Positions 1 through 8,540 of a DNA stretch of 64,000 nt are shown here, piece after piece. Below the pieces are notes generated by a model. That model saw only the letters and a program-made list of their open reading frames with translations. It was not told the DNA's origin and ran no database searches. How positions within the stretch are numbered: position 1 is the first letter of the stretch; every line of letters starts with the position of its first letter. This DNA is from Tellurirhabdus rosea (lineage in GTDB: Bacteria; Bacteroidota; Bacteroidia; Cytophagales; Spirosomataceae): assembly GCF_026278345.1 (NCBI RefSeq), contig NZ_CP111085.1:4684282-4748281 (forward strand), written 5' to 3'. Made by a program: the position numbers and the translations under genes.

Positions 1-2
1 TG

Positions 3-857
3 GTCACCGTGCTGCCCCCTGCTGCCAACACCATAACCACCCCATCTCCCTTTTACCCGAGCGGTATCTGTGCCGGCATGAAAATAGCCCTGAATGTGAA
101 TACGACGGGGACGTTCGATTCGACCAATGTCTTTACAGTGGAGCTGTCCGATTCGACCGGTGGGAATTTTCGGCCACTTGTAACCGAAGGAAAAGGACCG
201 GACCTGACGGCAACGATTCCGGCTTCGACCCGGCCCGGAACCGGGTATCGGCTGCGAACGGTGAGCAGCCGACCGGCGGTGGTGGGATCCACAACCAATA
301 CTCCTTTTCTCATTCATCCGGCCGTGACAGGGGTTCTGACAGGCTCGGCTTCGGTGCAATATAGTGAGATGGTACAGCTTACCGTCACCCTGACTGGCAG
401 GGCGCCGTGGTACATCGTCCTGCGCGGGAGTAAGGGAAACATGCCTTATAGCGTTAGTTCAAGCCCTTTTACGTTGATGCACCAGGCAGATTCGACGACC
501 TCTTTCCGGTTGACCTACGTCGGAAATGCCCAGTGTGGCCAGGGCACTGCGAGCGGTACGGTAATGATAACTGTGGCGAAAATCACCGGTTTGGAACCCG
601 TCCTGCCCGTGCAGGTCCGCGCTTTCCCGAACCCCACGGCCGGGCGGCTGCAACTGCAAGCGACCACCCTGAAAGGCGAGACAGCTTCCCTCCACCTTGC
701 CGATGCCAGCGGCCGCACCATCCTGACCCGCTCCCTGCTGCTGAAAGGAGGAAATCTGGAAGAATACGTAGACCTGACCCCTTTCCCTCCAGGTGTATAT
801 GTCCTGACCGTATCGAATGAGGGGAGAAAAGAGACGTTCAGAGTAGTGAGGGAATGA
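3..857 (+). CDS. T9SS C-terminal sorting domain protein, 3' part only
   Basis: Only the last roughly 284 codons are in the window; the reading frame is open to the left edge, so the true start lies outside. The visible part is rich in Ser/Thr/Val beta-strand sequence typical of large secreted adhesins or gliding-type proteins. The last about 80 residues fit a Por secretion system (type IX) C-terminal sorting domain: the opening motif FPNPTAGRLQL, a middle LADASGR segment and the ending GVYVLTV...FRVVRE. By family knowledge such proteins cross the outer membrane through T9SS and are anchored or released at the cell surface. What the protein binds or degrades cannot be read from this fragment. 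The stop codon TGA lies inside the left arm of the palindrome that follows. Confidence 0.85.
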   Translation, partial: VTVLPPAANTITTPSPFYPSGICAGMKIALNVNTTGTFDSTNVFTVELSDSTGGNFRPLVTEGKGPDLTATIPASTRPGTGYRLRTVSSRPAVVGSTTNTPFLIHPAVTGVLTGSASVQYSEMVQLTVTLTGRAPWYIVLRGSKGNMPYSVSSSPFTLMHQADSTTSFRLTYVGNAQCGQGTASGTVMITVAKITGLEPVLPVQVRAFPNPTAGRLQLQATTLKGETASLHLADASGRTILTRSLLLKGGNLEEYVDLTPFPPGVYVLTVSNEGRKETFRVVRE

Positions 858-935
858 CTGAATGATTGAATGACTGATTTGCTCCGCTGGGTTTGAGTTT
901 GCGGAGCAAATCAGTCATTCAGTCATTCAATCATT
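852..935. repeat. Microsatellite-armed palindrome with GCTCCGC core
   Basis: A long inverted repeat between two convergent genes. The arms are three units of an 8-bp motif (TGAATGAC/TGAATGAT), and the centre holds GCTCCGC and its complement GCGGAGC. The stop codons of both flanking genes (855-857 and 931-933) are inside the arms. It could act as a bidirectional terminator, but it has no classical U-tract. Confidence 0.85.
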
Positions 936-2391
936 TCCGATAGTCCAGCGCGGGTTTGCGGTTGCCGAGGAGGGCTTCGTACCGGAAGTCTTTGCCGCGG
1001 ACGGTTTCCCAGTCGGTGCGGGCCTGCTCGATGAGTTTGGGGTTGGAAAACAGCTCCATGCCCGTCAGGGTGAGCGTTTTGGCGGCGACCATCATGCCTT
1101 TGCGGCCGATGGAGGTGCCGCCCGCCGCGACGGCCTGCCAGCTGTGCGCCGCCGTGCCGGGAACCCAGGTGGCCGCACTCAGACCCACCGTCGGGACGGC
1201 CCAGCTCACGTCGCCCACGTCCGTAGAACCGCCGGAGATAGGATCGTTCTGCGAGAAAGCCTTGACCTTGGCCGCGTCGCCGGGCTTGGCAATAGCGCCG
1301 AACATCGTGCCGAACGACTCGCTGATCTTGTCGGCAAAAGCCTGTTCTTCCGGCGTGTAGGTGACGCCGCCGACCAGGCTCAGATTCTTGTACATGACCT
1401 TCGCCAGCGTTTCGACCGGCAGCAGGTTGAACACCCCGCCGATCACTTCCACCTCAACGTTGGTGCCGGTGCCCATCGCCGCGCCTTCCGCCGCTTTGTT
1501 GATGCGCTGCCACACATCGCGAACCACGTCCCGATTTTTGTGACGGGCATAATAATACACTTCCGCAAAATCGGGCACCACGTTTGGAGCTTCGCCGCCG
1601 CGGGTGATGACGTAGTGAACGCGCGTATCCGACGGAATGTGTTCGCGCATCATGTTGACCATGTAGTTCATCGCCTCCACGCCATCGAGGGCCGAACGGC
1701 CGCGCTCGGGAGCTGCCGCGGCATGGGCCGAAATCCCCCGGAACCGGAATTTGCCGGTGATGTTGGCGAGGGAAGTGGAAGGGTCGGCGCTGTTGCGGTC
1801 GCCGGGGTGCCAGTGCATCACGACATCCGTGCCGGTAAAGAGACCTTCCCGAACCATGTATACTTTGCCCGAACCGCCTTCTTCAGCCGGGGTGCCGTAC
1901 AGTTTGATGGTGCCGCTTTTGCCCGACTGCGCCAGCCAGTTTTTGAGCGCAATGGCCGAGGCCATCGACCCGACGCCGAACAGGTGGTGCCCGCAGGCGT
2001 GACCGGCTTTTTTAGCCTCCAGCGGTTTGCGCTCCGGCGTGGCGTCCTGCGTGATACCGGGCAGAGCGTCGTACTCCGCCAGAATGCCGATCACCGGTTT
2101 GCCGCTGCCGAAGGTTGCCACAAAAGCGGTCGGAATGCCCGCTACGCCGGACTGCACCGCGAAGCCTTCTTTTTTCAGTTCTTCCTGCAGCAGCGCCGAG
2201 CTTTTGACCTCCTGGTAGCCCACTTCGGCCCAGTCCCAGATTTGCTTCGACATGTCGCCGTAACGGGTGGCCTGTTTGTCGAGCCCGGCCAGTACGGTCT
2301 GTTGTTCTTTGGTCGGAGCGGTCTGGGCAACGGCGGAAGCCGATACCGCGGCGGTCAGGAGGGAGGTTAAGACGTAATGAATGCTTTTCAT
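931..2391 (-). CDS. M20D-family amidohydrolase (exported)
   Basis: A 486-residue metallohydrolase of the M20 peptidase/aminoacylase family (AbgB, HipO and IAA-amino acid hydrolase relatives), which cleave N-acyl or N-aroyl amino acid amide bonds with a two-metal centre. Seen in sequence: signal peptide at residues 1-23, metal-site motif HACGHH at 131-136, acidic pair EE at 170-171 and MHWHPGD at 192-198, with a dimerisation-type insert in the middle. I place the start at 2391 because the upstream in-frame sequence is made of an inverted repeat and the signal peptide begins here. It is the last gene of a SusC-SusD-lipoprotein-hydrolase set, so it probably acts in the periplasm on a substrate imported by that pair. 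The exact substrate is not known. Confidence 0.88.
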   Translation of the reverse strand: MKSIHYVLTSLLTAAVSASAVAQTAPTKEQQTVLAGLDKQATRYGDMSKQIWDWAEVGYQEVKSSALLQEELKKEGFAVQSGVAGIPTAFVATFGSGKPVIGILAEYDALPGITQDATPERKPLEAKKAGHACGHHLFGVGSMASAIALKNWLAQSGKSGTIKLYGTPAEEGGSGKVYMVREGLFTGTDVVMHWHPGDRNSADPSTSLANITGKFRFRGISAHAAAAPERGRSALDGVEAMNYMVNMMREHIPSDTRVHYVITRGGEAPNVVPDFAEVYYYARHKNRDVVRDVWQRINKAAEGAAMGTGTNVEVEVIGGVFNLLPVETLAKVMYKNLSLVGGVTYTPEEQAFADKISESFGTMFGAIAKPGDAAKVKAFSQNDPISGGSTDVGDVSWAVPTVGLSAATWVPGTAAHSWQAVAAGGTSIGRKGMMVAAKTLTLTGMELFSNPKLIEQARTDWETVRGKDFRYEALLGNRKPALDYRK

Positions 2392-2404
2392 AGAAAGGGA
2401 ATAA

Positions 2405-2550
2405 AAAGTTCTCGCAGATTCACGGTTCGCCGTTGCGACGCTGATTTGAGGCGCGGATTGCCACAGAATAAATCTGCGCCTCAAATCAGCGTCGCAACGG
2501 CGAACCGCGAATCTGCGTCTGAAATCTCCGTAAATCTGCGAGAAATAAAG
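2405..2550. repeat. Long inverted repeat, near-perfect 42-bp arms
   Basis: Arms at about 2413-2454 and 2476-2517 pair almost without mismatch (AATCTGCG...GGCGAACCG type sequence), and further AATCTGCG copies follow to 2541. It lies inside the operon between the lipoprotein gene and the amidohydrolase gene, 20 to 160 bp upstream of the latter's start. It could limit read-through or stabilise the upstream message; no coding content. Confidence 0.85.
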
Positions 2551-2552
2551 CC

Positions 2553-3167
2553 TTACTTCAACGGTTGGTACAACGCTTTTTTGTTATCCACCCGAATCAC
2601 CAGCCGGCAGTCGCCCACCTGGCCGCGGGTTTCGTCACAAATCCCGTCGTGGAACGCATCAAACCGGCGGCCATCCTGCGTCTGCACCACAAATTTAACC
2701 AGGAAGGTGTCGTTCAGGCGCAGGGCCGACAGGCTGGACCCGGCCACCGTGGCCATTTCCGAAGCCTTGATGTTCACCACCGACGGCAGGGTCGTTACCG
2801 TCCGAAGCAGTTTGTCGGAGGCCACCAGGCGGCTCGGCAGTGGGGCCAGCGCAGCACCCGGATACAGGCAGCCGACCCCGTTGCCGCAGGCCGTCATGGA
2901 CGACGTCAGCGTGACGCGGGGCGCATTGAGGCCCACCCAGAGTTCGATGGCTTTAACGGGCACATTCCGGCCGAAGTCTTCGCCGCGCAGTTCAAACTCA
3001 AACTCGGCATTCGCCAGATTATTGACGTCGAAATAAGCCTTGTCGGTGTTCACCTTGGCAACGGCTACCGCTCCGTTGGCGGCGGGCAGCACCGGGTCTT
3101 TGGTCTGGCAGGCATCGAGATACAGCCAGGTCAGGAGAGAAAAAAGGTAAAGTATCGTCCGTTTCAT
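2553..3167 (-). CDS. Predicted lipoprotein of unknown function in SusCD locus
   Basis: A 204-residue protein with an N-terminal lipoprotein signal (MKRTILYLFSLLTWLYLDAC, Cys20 as the probable lipidated residue), followed by a predicted beta-rich domain with no motif I recognise. Phrases such as NVDKAYFDVNN-like strand segments and a 'CDETRGQVGDCRLVIRVD' tail with paired cysteines suggest a compact extracytoplasmic domain. It lies directly downstream of the susD-like gene and upstream of the M20 hydrolase on the same strand, so it probably belongs to the same operon. A surface accessory binding protein is a reasonable guess, but that is inference from position only. Confidence 0.7.
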   Translation of the reverse strand: MKRTILYLFSLLTWLYLDACQTKDPVLPAANGAVAVAKVNTDKAYFDVNNLANAEFEFELRGEDFGRNVPVKAIELWVGLNAPRVTLTSSMTACGNGVGCLYPGAALAPLPSRLVASDKLLRTVTTLPSVVNIKASEMATVAGSSLSALRLNDTFLVKFVVQTQDGRRFDAFHDGICDETRGQVGDCRLVIRVDNKKALYQPLK

Positions 3168-3253
3168 TGTCTTTCGTTTTAAAAGTAAAGTTTACCGTTT
3201 GCGGTGGCTGGGCAGTGCCCGTTCCATTCCGGCCGTGACACGATAAACGTTTT

Positions 3254-4840
3254 CTACAAATCCCAGAACACCGGTTTGGTCAGGGCATTCTGCGCCGGGG
3301 CGTTGCTGTTGGTCGTCAGTTCGCGCAGGGAGTATGTAAACCGCAGCGGGAACGGGTTCAGCGGCGAAATCGGGGCCATCAGCGCCGGCAGGCCGGTGCG
3401 GCGGTAATCGTTGTACGACTCGATGCCGTTGCCGAACAGAGCAATGTACTTTTCGGTCATCACCAGTTGCAGCTTTCCGGCATTATCCGCGGCGTCGAAC
3501 TGGGCGAGGCGGTTGTTGACAAACGCCGTGATGGTCGCCGCCGACAGGGGCGTTCCCGAGTTGCCCGCCGAGGTCACAAAGCTGTTGACGCTGTTCAGAT
3601 GAGCCGTGATGGCGTTCTGGAGGTACGTCCGGGCATTTCCCTGCGTTCCCAGTGTCAGAGCGGCTTCGGCCAGGATGAAGTTCACCATGGCGTTGGTGAT
3701 CATCGGGAAAATTCCCGCGCCGGACCCGTCGGTGGTGGCTACCACGCGGTGGGCGGCCGGGCTGTTGGTACCCGCATTGGTCAGGAACTGGTTCGTCGTC
3801 GGCAGGCCCGTGATCGGGTTGTTGTCGTACAGCCCGCCGTAGGGATAAATGCCGAACGTGGCCCGCACGGCGTTGTCGGCCGGAGCGCCCGTCGGGTCGC
3901 CGGTAAAGCGGCCGCCGTAGCCGTTGCTGGTCCGGGTGAAGTTCACCCCGGCGTTGTTGGTCTGCCGGTAGACATAATAGCGCAGGCGCGGATCGTCGGT
4001 GTTGTACAGCCGCTCCATGAAGCCCTGGTCCATCCAGAAGTCTTTCGTCGCGCGGTATTCGCTGATGTGGACCGGGTGCCGGTTCTGCGGCGTTTCGGTC
4101 GTTCCAAAGCGGAACGTAAAGTCCTGGGCGTTGGTCGAAATCAGGTTGTTGCCCGCAATCAGGGCGTTGATGTCCCGGATCACCCGGTCGCGCTCGGCGG
4201 GCACCAGCCGAATCTGGTTCAGCAGTTTCAGCTTCAGGCTGTTGGCCATCCGAATCCAGAGCGTCCGGTCGCCCCGGTACAGCACGTCGGCATTGCCCGG
4301 CGAGATATACGGCGTTTTGTTCAGGTCCGTAATGCCCTCGTCGATGAGCGCAAACACGGCCTTGTAGACATCTTCGCCCTTGTCAAACTTCGGGTTCAGG
4401 TTGGCGTCGCCGGCCGACGCTTCCGTAAAGGGCACATCGCCCCACAGATCGACCATGATGCTGTAGATGTACGCCTTTTCGAGCTTGGCGATGCCGACAT
4501 AGCCCCACTGGTTCCGTTCGGTGCCCTGTTTGATCACCAGATCAATGTCCTTGAGCGCCTCGGCGTAGAGGTTGTTCCAGGCCGTCTGGAACGTGGCCCC
4601 GTTGAAGTCAAAGCGGCTCGCCAGGTTCTGGGTGGCATGCTGCACGACGACCGTCGAAATCCGGTTAAGTGCCGAGCCACCGATCTGGACGCCCATCGAT
4701 ACCTGCGTCGCCGGCAGCAGCAGGTCCAGTACCGGCTGCGAAGGCGTGTTCGGATCGACATTTATATCTAGAAAGTCATTGCAGCTGCTCGTCACAACAG
4801 CGAGGGAAAGAGCAGCGCAGAGCGATAGTATCTTTTTCAT
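3254..4840 (-). CDS. SusD/RagB-family outer-membrane lipoprotein
   Basis: A 528-residue lipoprotein with a signal ending in SSC (Cys about 20) followed by NDFLDINVDPNTPSQP, typical of SusD-like proteins of the SusD-like_2 type. The body is alpha-helical (TPR-like), with the expected QTAWNNLYAEALKDID segment near residue 100. Such proteins form the lid of a SusC transporter and bind the ligand at the cell surface. The start at 4840 is chosen because the signal peptide begins there; longer in-frame sequence upstream is palindromic repeat. It follows susC by 99 bp, a gap filled by a repeat element. The neighbouring amidohydrolase suggests a non-sugar substrate. Confidence 0.93.
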   Translation of the reverse strand: MKKILSLCAALSLAVVTSSCNDFLDINVDPNTPSQPVLDLLLPATQVSMGVQIGGSALNRISTVVVQHATQNLASRFDFNGATFQTAWNNLYAEALKDIDLVIKQGTERNQWGYVGIAKLEKAYIYSIMVDLWGDVPFTEASAGDANLNPKFDKGEDVYKAVFALIDEGITDLNKTPYISPGNADVLYRGDRTLWIRMANSLKLKLLNQIRLVPAERDRVIRDINALIAGNNLISTNAQDFTFRFGTTETPQNRHPVHISEYRATKDFWMDQGFMERLYNTDDPRLRYYVYRQTNNAGVNFTRTSNGYGGRFTGDPTGAPADNAVRATFGIYPYGGLYDNNPITGLPTTNQFLTNAGTNSPAAHRVVATTDGSGAGIFPMITNAMVNFILAEAALTLGTQGNARTYLQNAITAHLNSVNSFVTSAGNSGTPLSAATITAFVNNRLAQFDAADNAGKLQLVMTEKYIALFGNGIESYNDYRRTGLPALMAPISPLNPFPLRFTYSLRELTTNSNAPAQNALTKPVFWDL

Positions 4841-4850
4841 ATCTACGAAA

Positions 4851-4939
4851 GGAATGACTGAATTTAGAATGTTGAATGATTGATTATTGAAAGACAGGCA
4901 GAGCAATTCAGTCATTCAATCAGTCAACATTCAATCATT
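4851..4939. repeat. Microsatellite-armed palindrome between susC and susD
   Basis: Inverted repeat with arms built of GAATGACTGAAT and TTGAATGATTGATT type units. It fills nearly the whole gap between the susC stop and the susD start. Located inside an operon rather than at its end, so if it terminates transcription it would lower susD relative to susC. Confidence 0.8.
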
Positions 4940-7900
4940 TTAAAAGGTAACTCTGAAGTTAACCCCGATCCGCCGCGTCGTCGGGATGGCGACGAGGTCG
5001 AAGCCCTGGGCGTTGCCTACGCCGAGGGAGTTCACTTCCGGGTCGAAATTCATGTATTTCGGGAAGTTGGGGGCCTTGTACCACAGGTTACGGCCGCTGA
5101 GCGAGAGCGACATCGAACCGAACGGCGTCTTGCGGAGCCAGTTCGCCGGAAGCTGATAGCCCAGCGATACCTCGCGCAGGCGGAAGACCGTCGCGTCCCA
5201 GACCCGGAATTCGTCGGCCGTTCCCTGGCTGCCCGCGAAGGCGCCCGTACCGAAGTAGAACTCGTTCACCGAGATGGGAATGTTGTTCGGCTGCTTCTTG
5301 CCGTCGGCCGTCAGGATGGGCTGCTTGGTGTTGGGGTCGCCCAGCACACCGGGAGGCACCAGCACCTGATTGCGGTCTTCGTTGTCGCGGGTTACGCCCC
5401 GGCTCAGCATTTCGGCGACCGAAACCGAGAGCAGATCGCCGCCCTGTTTCCAGTCTACCAGGAAGTTGAAGGTCAGTCCTTTGTAACTCAGCGTGTTGGT
5501 CAGACCCAGCGTAAAGTCCGGGTTCGGGTTCCCCACCGGTCCCTGTCGGTCGGCCAGAATGGCCTTGCCCGTCAGCGGGTTGATCAGCAGATTGCCTTCG
5601 TTATCCCGCACATAGTATTCGCCGCGAATCTGTCCGTACGGCTGACCCACCACGTGGATGCTGCCCATCGTCGTCGTCACGTTGCTGTAGGTGAGTTCGG
5701 AGGGGCCGCCGAGGTCCATCACCAGGTTGCGGTTCCGCGTGAAGGCCGCGTACACGTTCCATTTGAAGCCGTTGGGAAGCTGGACCGGCGTGGCGTCGAG
5801 GCCAATTTCAATCCCTTCGTTTTTCACCTTACCGAGGTTCACGACGCGGGAGGTATAGCCCGACGAAGGCGCTACGTCTACGGTGAAAATCTGGGCCGTA
5901 CTGATCTTGCGGTAGTACGTCATGTCCAGCCCGACGCGGTTGTTGAGGAACCGCAGTTCCGTACCGGCCTCAAACTCGCGGATGAATTCAGGCTGGAGGG
6001 TAGCGCTGCCGAGGCGGTTGCTCTGCGTCATCACGTTGACTCCGTTGAACGGTGCGGCATTGTCGATGGCGGCCGGGCTGGAGAAGCTCGGGTTGATGTT
6101 GAACAGCGTCTGCGTCTGGTACGCGCTGGCCTCGTTTCCGACGACCGTGTACCCCACGCGCACTTTGCCGAAAGACAGCAGCGGCGAGTTCATTTTCAGC
6201 ATATCCGTGAAAATGAGCGAACCGTTGGCTCCCGAATAGAAGTAACTCCGGTTGCCTTTCGGCAGGGTAGAGGAGATGTCGTTTCGCGCCACCACGTTGA
6301 AGAACGCGAAGTTCCGGTACGAAAGCGAGAAGTCGCCGAAGAAGGCCACAAACCGCTGCTTGGTCAGGTTGCCGCCGTTGGTGAGCTGCGTCCGCGTGTT
6401 GTCGAGGTCGTTGATGCCCGGGACAATGATGCCGTCGCCAAACACCACTTGCCGGTCGGTCATCCGCTGGTTGATGTTCTGGCCCACAATGGCCCGCAGG
6501 TTCCAGTCGTCGCCGAAGTCCTTGTTGGCCGTGACGAGCAGGTTGCCGTCGAGTTCCTGGCGGTAGATGTTGTCGTCGGTGATGTTGCCGTTCGGGAAAA
6601 GCTCGCCGCCCCGGCCGTTCACGCTGCGGCGCCGGTCCGTATAAGCGTTGAAACCGGCCGTATACTGCACGTTCAGCCATTCCAGCGGGTCGTAGCCGAG
6701 CGTGAATTTGCCGAAATAGCGGTCTACCTTGCTGGTGAAGGGGCTATTGTTGACCGACCAGTACGGGTTGTCGATCCCGGCGCGGTCGTACACGCTGCCG
6801 CCCGTCTGGGGGTTGGCGTAGGGGTAGTTGGTCAGGTCGTAGCTGCTGGGCGTCCAGGGCAGGATTTCGATGGCCGAGGGACCGCTGCCGTTGGAGGCCG
6901 TCAGCTGCGGCGACACCTGGCTGGTGTTCACGTAGTTCATCGAGCCGTTGATGTAGAACCCGTTATCCAGCTGCGCGTTTCCGCCGATGTTGAAGCTCGT
7001 CCGGTTGATGTTGTTGAACGGCACAATGCCTTTGTTCGACGTGCGCGAGAAGCCGGCCGTGATGCTGCCCTTTTCGCTGCCGCCCGAAAGGCTCAGGGCG
7101 TTTTCGTAGACAAAACCTTTTTCGTAAAAATTGTCGTAGTTCTGCTGGGCGAAGGACTGGTATTTCACCCGTTTGCCCACCAGTTCCGGAAACACGGCCG
7201 GGAAGCGAACGCCCAGCGGGTGCAGGGTGGAGTCGAAGGCGGTGTACGGAGCCCCCCACGAACCGAATACGCCGTAGCGGGTATCCCACTCGGTGCCCTG
7301 TCCGTACGTCGTCTGGAATTCCGGCCGACCGGCGATGGTTTCCTGCGAATAAGACGTGCTGTAGGCAATCTCCAGACCTTTTTTGGTTTTTTTCTTCCCG
7401 TTCTTGGTCGTGATGATGATGGCCCCGTTGGCGGCCCGCGAGCCGTAGAGGGCAGCGGCGGCGGCACCTTTCAGCACCGTCATGGATTCGATGTTGTTGG
7501 GGTCGAGGTCAAAGGCGCGGTTGGTGAAGGTCGCCCCGCCCGAATAGCCGCCGTCGGTGTTGAAGGTCGAGTTGTCGAAAGGCACCCCGTCCACGACGAA
7601 CAGCGGCTGGTTGTTATTCGACAGCGAGGAGTTTCCCCGGATGGTGATGTTGGTACCCCCCCCGGCGGCGCCGCCTGCGCCCTGGATATTTACCCCGGCC
7701 ACTTTGCCCGATAACGAACGCAGCGGGTCCGGCTCCGAAATCTGGGAGAGCTTCGAACTGCTGATGGTCGAGACGGAATACCCCAGGGCCTTCTTCTCCC
7801 GGGCAATCCCCACGGCGGTCACCACCACTTCCGAAAGCTGACGGGTGTCGGCCTTCAGGACGATGCTGATGCTGCTGCGGTTATCGATGGAAACCTCCTG

Positions 7901-8140
7901 GGCCTGAAAGCCAATCGAAGAAAAAATGAGCGTTTTCGCGTCGGGCGGGGCCGTGAGCTGGTAGGCACCGTCAGGTCCGGTAATGACCCCCATTGTGCTG
8001 CCTTTCACGGTCACCGAGACACCCGGCAGCACGGCATTGTCTTCGGCGGAGGAGACTTTTCCCGAGATGCTTCGGGTCTGTCCGAACAGGAGCGCTGGCA
8101 CCAGCCACAACCCCGTCAGGAGAAGTAAAAGTTGCTTCAT
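4940..8140 (-). CDS. SusC/RagA TonB-linked outer-membrane transporter
   Basis: A 1066-residue outer-membrane protein. Order: signal peptide (1-20, ending FGQ), carboxypeptidase-regulatory-like beta domain (about 22-105, ISGKVSSAEDNAVLPG), TonB box/plug (about 105-245) with the SusC signature FVVDGVPFDN and the plug end GAAAAALYGSRAANGAIIIT, then a 22-strand barrel ending with aromatic Phe (VNFRVTF). With its SusD lid it imports a ligand using proton-motive energy passed through TonB/ExbBD, which are not in this window. The partner genes downstream are a SusD, a lipoprotein and an M20 amidohydrolase. No anti-sigma/ECF pair is adjacent, so regulation is not evident. Confidence 0.96.
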   Translation of the reverse strand: MKQLLLLLTGLWLVPALLFGQTRSISGKVSSAEDNAVLPGVSVTVKGSTMGVITGPDGAYQLTAPPDAKTLIFSSIGFQAQEVSIDNRSSISIVLKADTRQLSEVVVTAVGIAREKKALGYSVSTISSSKLSQISEPDPLRSLSGKVAGVNIQGAGGAAGGGTNITIRGNSSLSNNNQPLFVVDGVPFDNSTFNTDGGYSGGATFTNRAFDLDPNNIESMTVLKGAAAAALYGSRAANGAIIITTKNGKKKTKKGLEIAYSTSYSQETIAGRPEFQTTYGQGTEWDTRYGVFGSWGAPYTAFDSTLHPLGVRFPAVFPELVGKRVKYQSFAQQNYDNFYEKGFVYENALSLSGGSEKGSITAGFSRTSNKGIVPFNNINRTSFNIGGNAQLDNGFYINGSMNYVNTSQVSPQLTASNGSGPSAIEILPWTPSSYDLTNYPYANPQTGGSVYDRAGIDNPYWSVNNSPFTSKVDRYFGKFTLGYDPLEWLNVQYTAGFNAYTDRRRSVNGRGGELFPNGNITDDNIYRQELDGNLLVTANKDFGDDWNLRAIVGQNINQRMTDRQVVFGDGIIVPGINDLDNTRTQLTNGGNLTKQRFVAFFGDFSLSYRNFAFFNVVARNDISSTLPKGNRSYFYSGANGSLIFTDMLKMNSPLLSFGKVRVGYTVVGNEASAYQTQTLFNINPSFSSPAAIDNAAPFNGVNVMTQSNRLGSATLQPEFIREFEAGTELRFLNNRVGLDMTYYRKISTAQIFTVDVAPSSGYTSRVVNLGKVKNEGIEIGLDATPVQLPNGFKWNVYAAFTRNRNLVMDLGGPSELTYSNVTTTMGSIHVVGQPYGQIRGEYYVRDNEGNLLINPLTGKAILADRQGPVGNPNPDFTLGLTNTLSYKGLTFNFLVDWKQGGDLLSVSVAEMLSRGVTRDNEDRNQVLVPPGVLGDPNTKQPILTADGKKQPNNIPISVNEFYFGTGAFAGSQGTADEFRVWDATVFRLREVSLGYQLPANWLRKTPFGSMSLSLSGRNLWYKAPNFPKYMNFDPEVNSLGVGNAQGFDLVAIPTTRRIGVNFRVTF

Positions 8141-8540
8141 GAAACAGTAGGTTAGTTAAAGTACATGTGGTTTAGTTTTTAAGCAGTTTTTCTTAGAAAA
8201 CACTCAAAAGCTACAAAACAGGTTTCAATTTGATGCTGTATTGTATAAAATATTACAGAAGTTCCCCAATTAAGTATAAAATGTAAGACTATGGATCGTA
8301 TGGGAAAATATTTATGCTGTAATCGGACAAAGTGGTTGTCAGACATGCGGGGCCGATCCCGGAAAAAAGCAGGTATTTTCCCGGATGTAAAAAGGAATGG
8401 GGACAGGCCGGTTCACGAAGCCCACAGAAAGGGCAGGGCGTTGGCGGTACAGCAGGAAAACTCTTGGCCTCAAAGCGGTTGGCGGGCGATCCGGCAAAAC
8501 AGCCCGGCCCTCCCGGCGGTTGTCTGAAAAAAGAGAACCG
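8141..8540. other. Divergent intergenic region, AT-rich then GC-rich
   Basis: About 400 bp between the divergent susC and SDR genes. The susC-proximal half (to about 8340) is AT-rich as expected for a promoter, but I find no full TAnnTTTG box on either strand. The SDR-proximal half is GC-rich, and an open frame extends the SDR upstream through it without looking like protein. Confidence 0.5.

Noticed and set aside
1144-2370. 408-codon open frame opposite the M20 amidohydrolase
   Set aside because: Antisense shadow; the minus-strand gene shows all metal-site motifs.
2392-2484. 31-residue N-terminal extension of the M20 amidohydrolase
   Set aside because: It is translated from the inverted repeat and hides the signal peptide.
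4880-7714. 944-codon open frame on the plus strand opposite susC
   Set aside because: Arg/His/Val/Ala-rich with no domain or signal; it is the antisense shadow of a clear SusC gene in GC-rich DNA.
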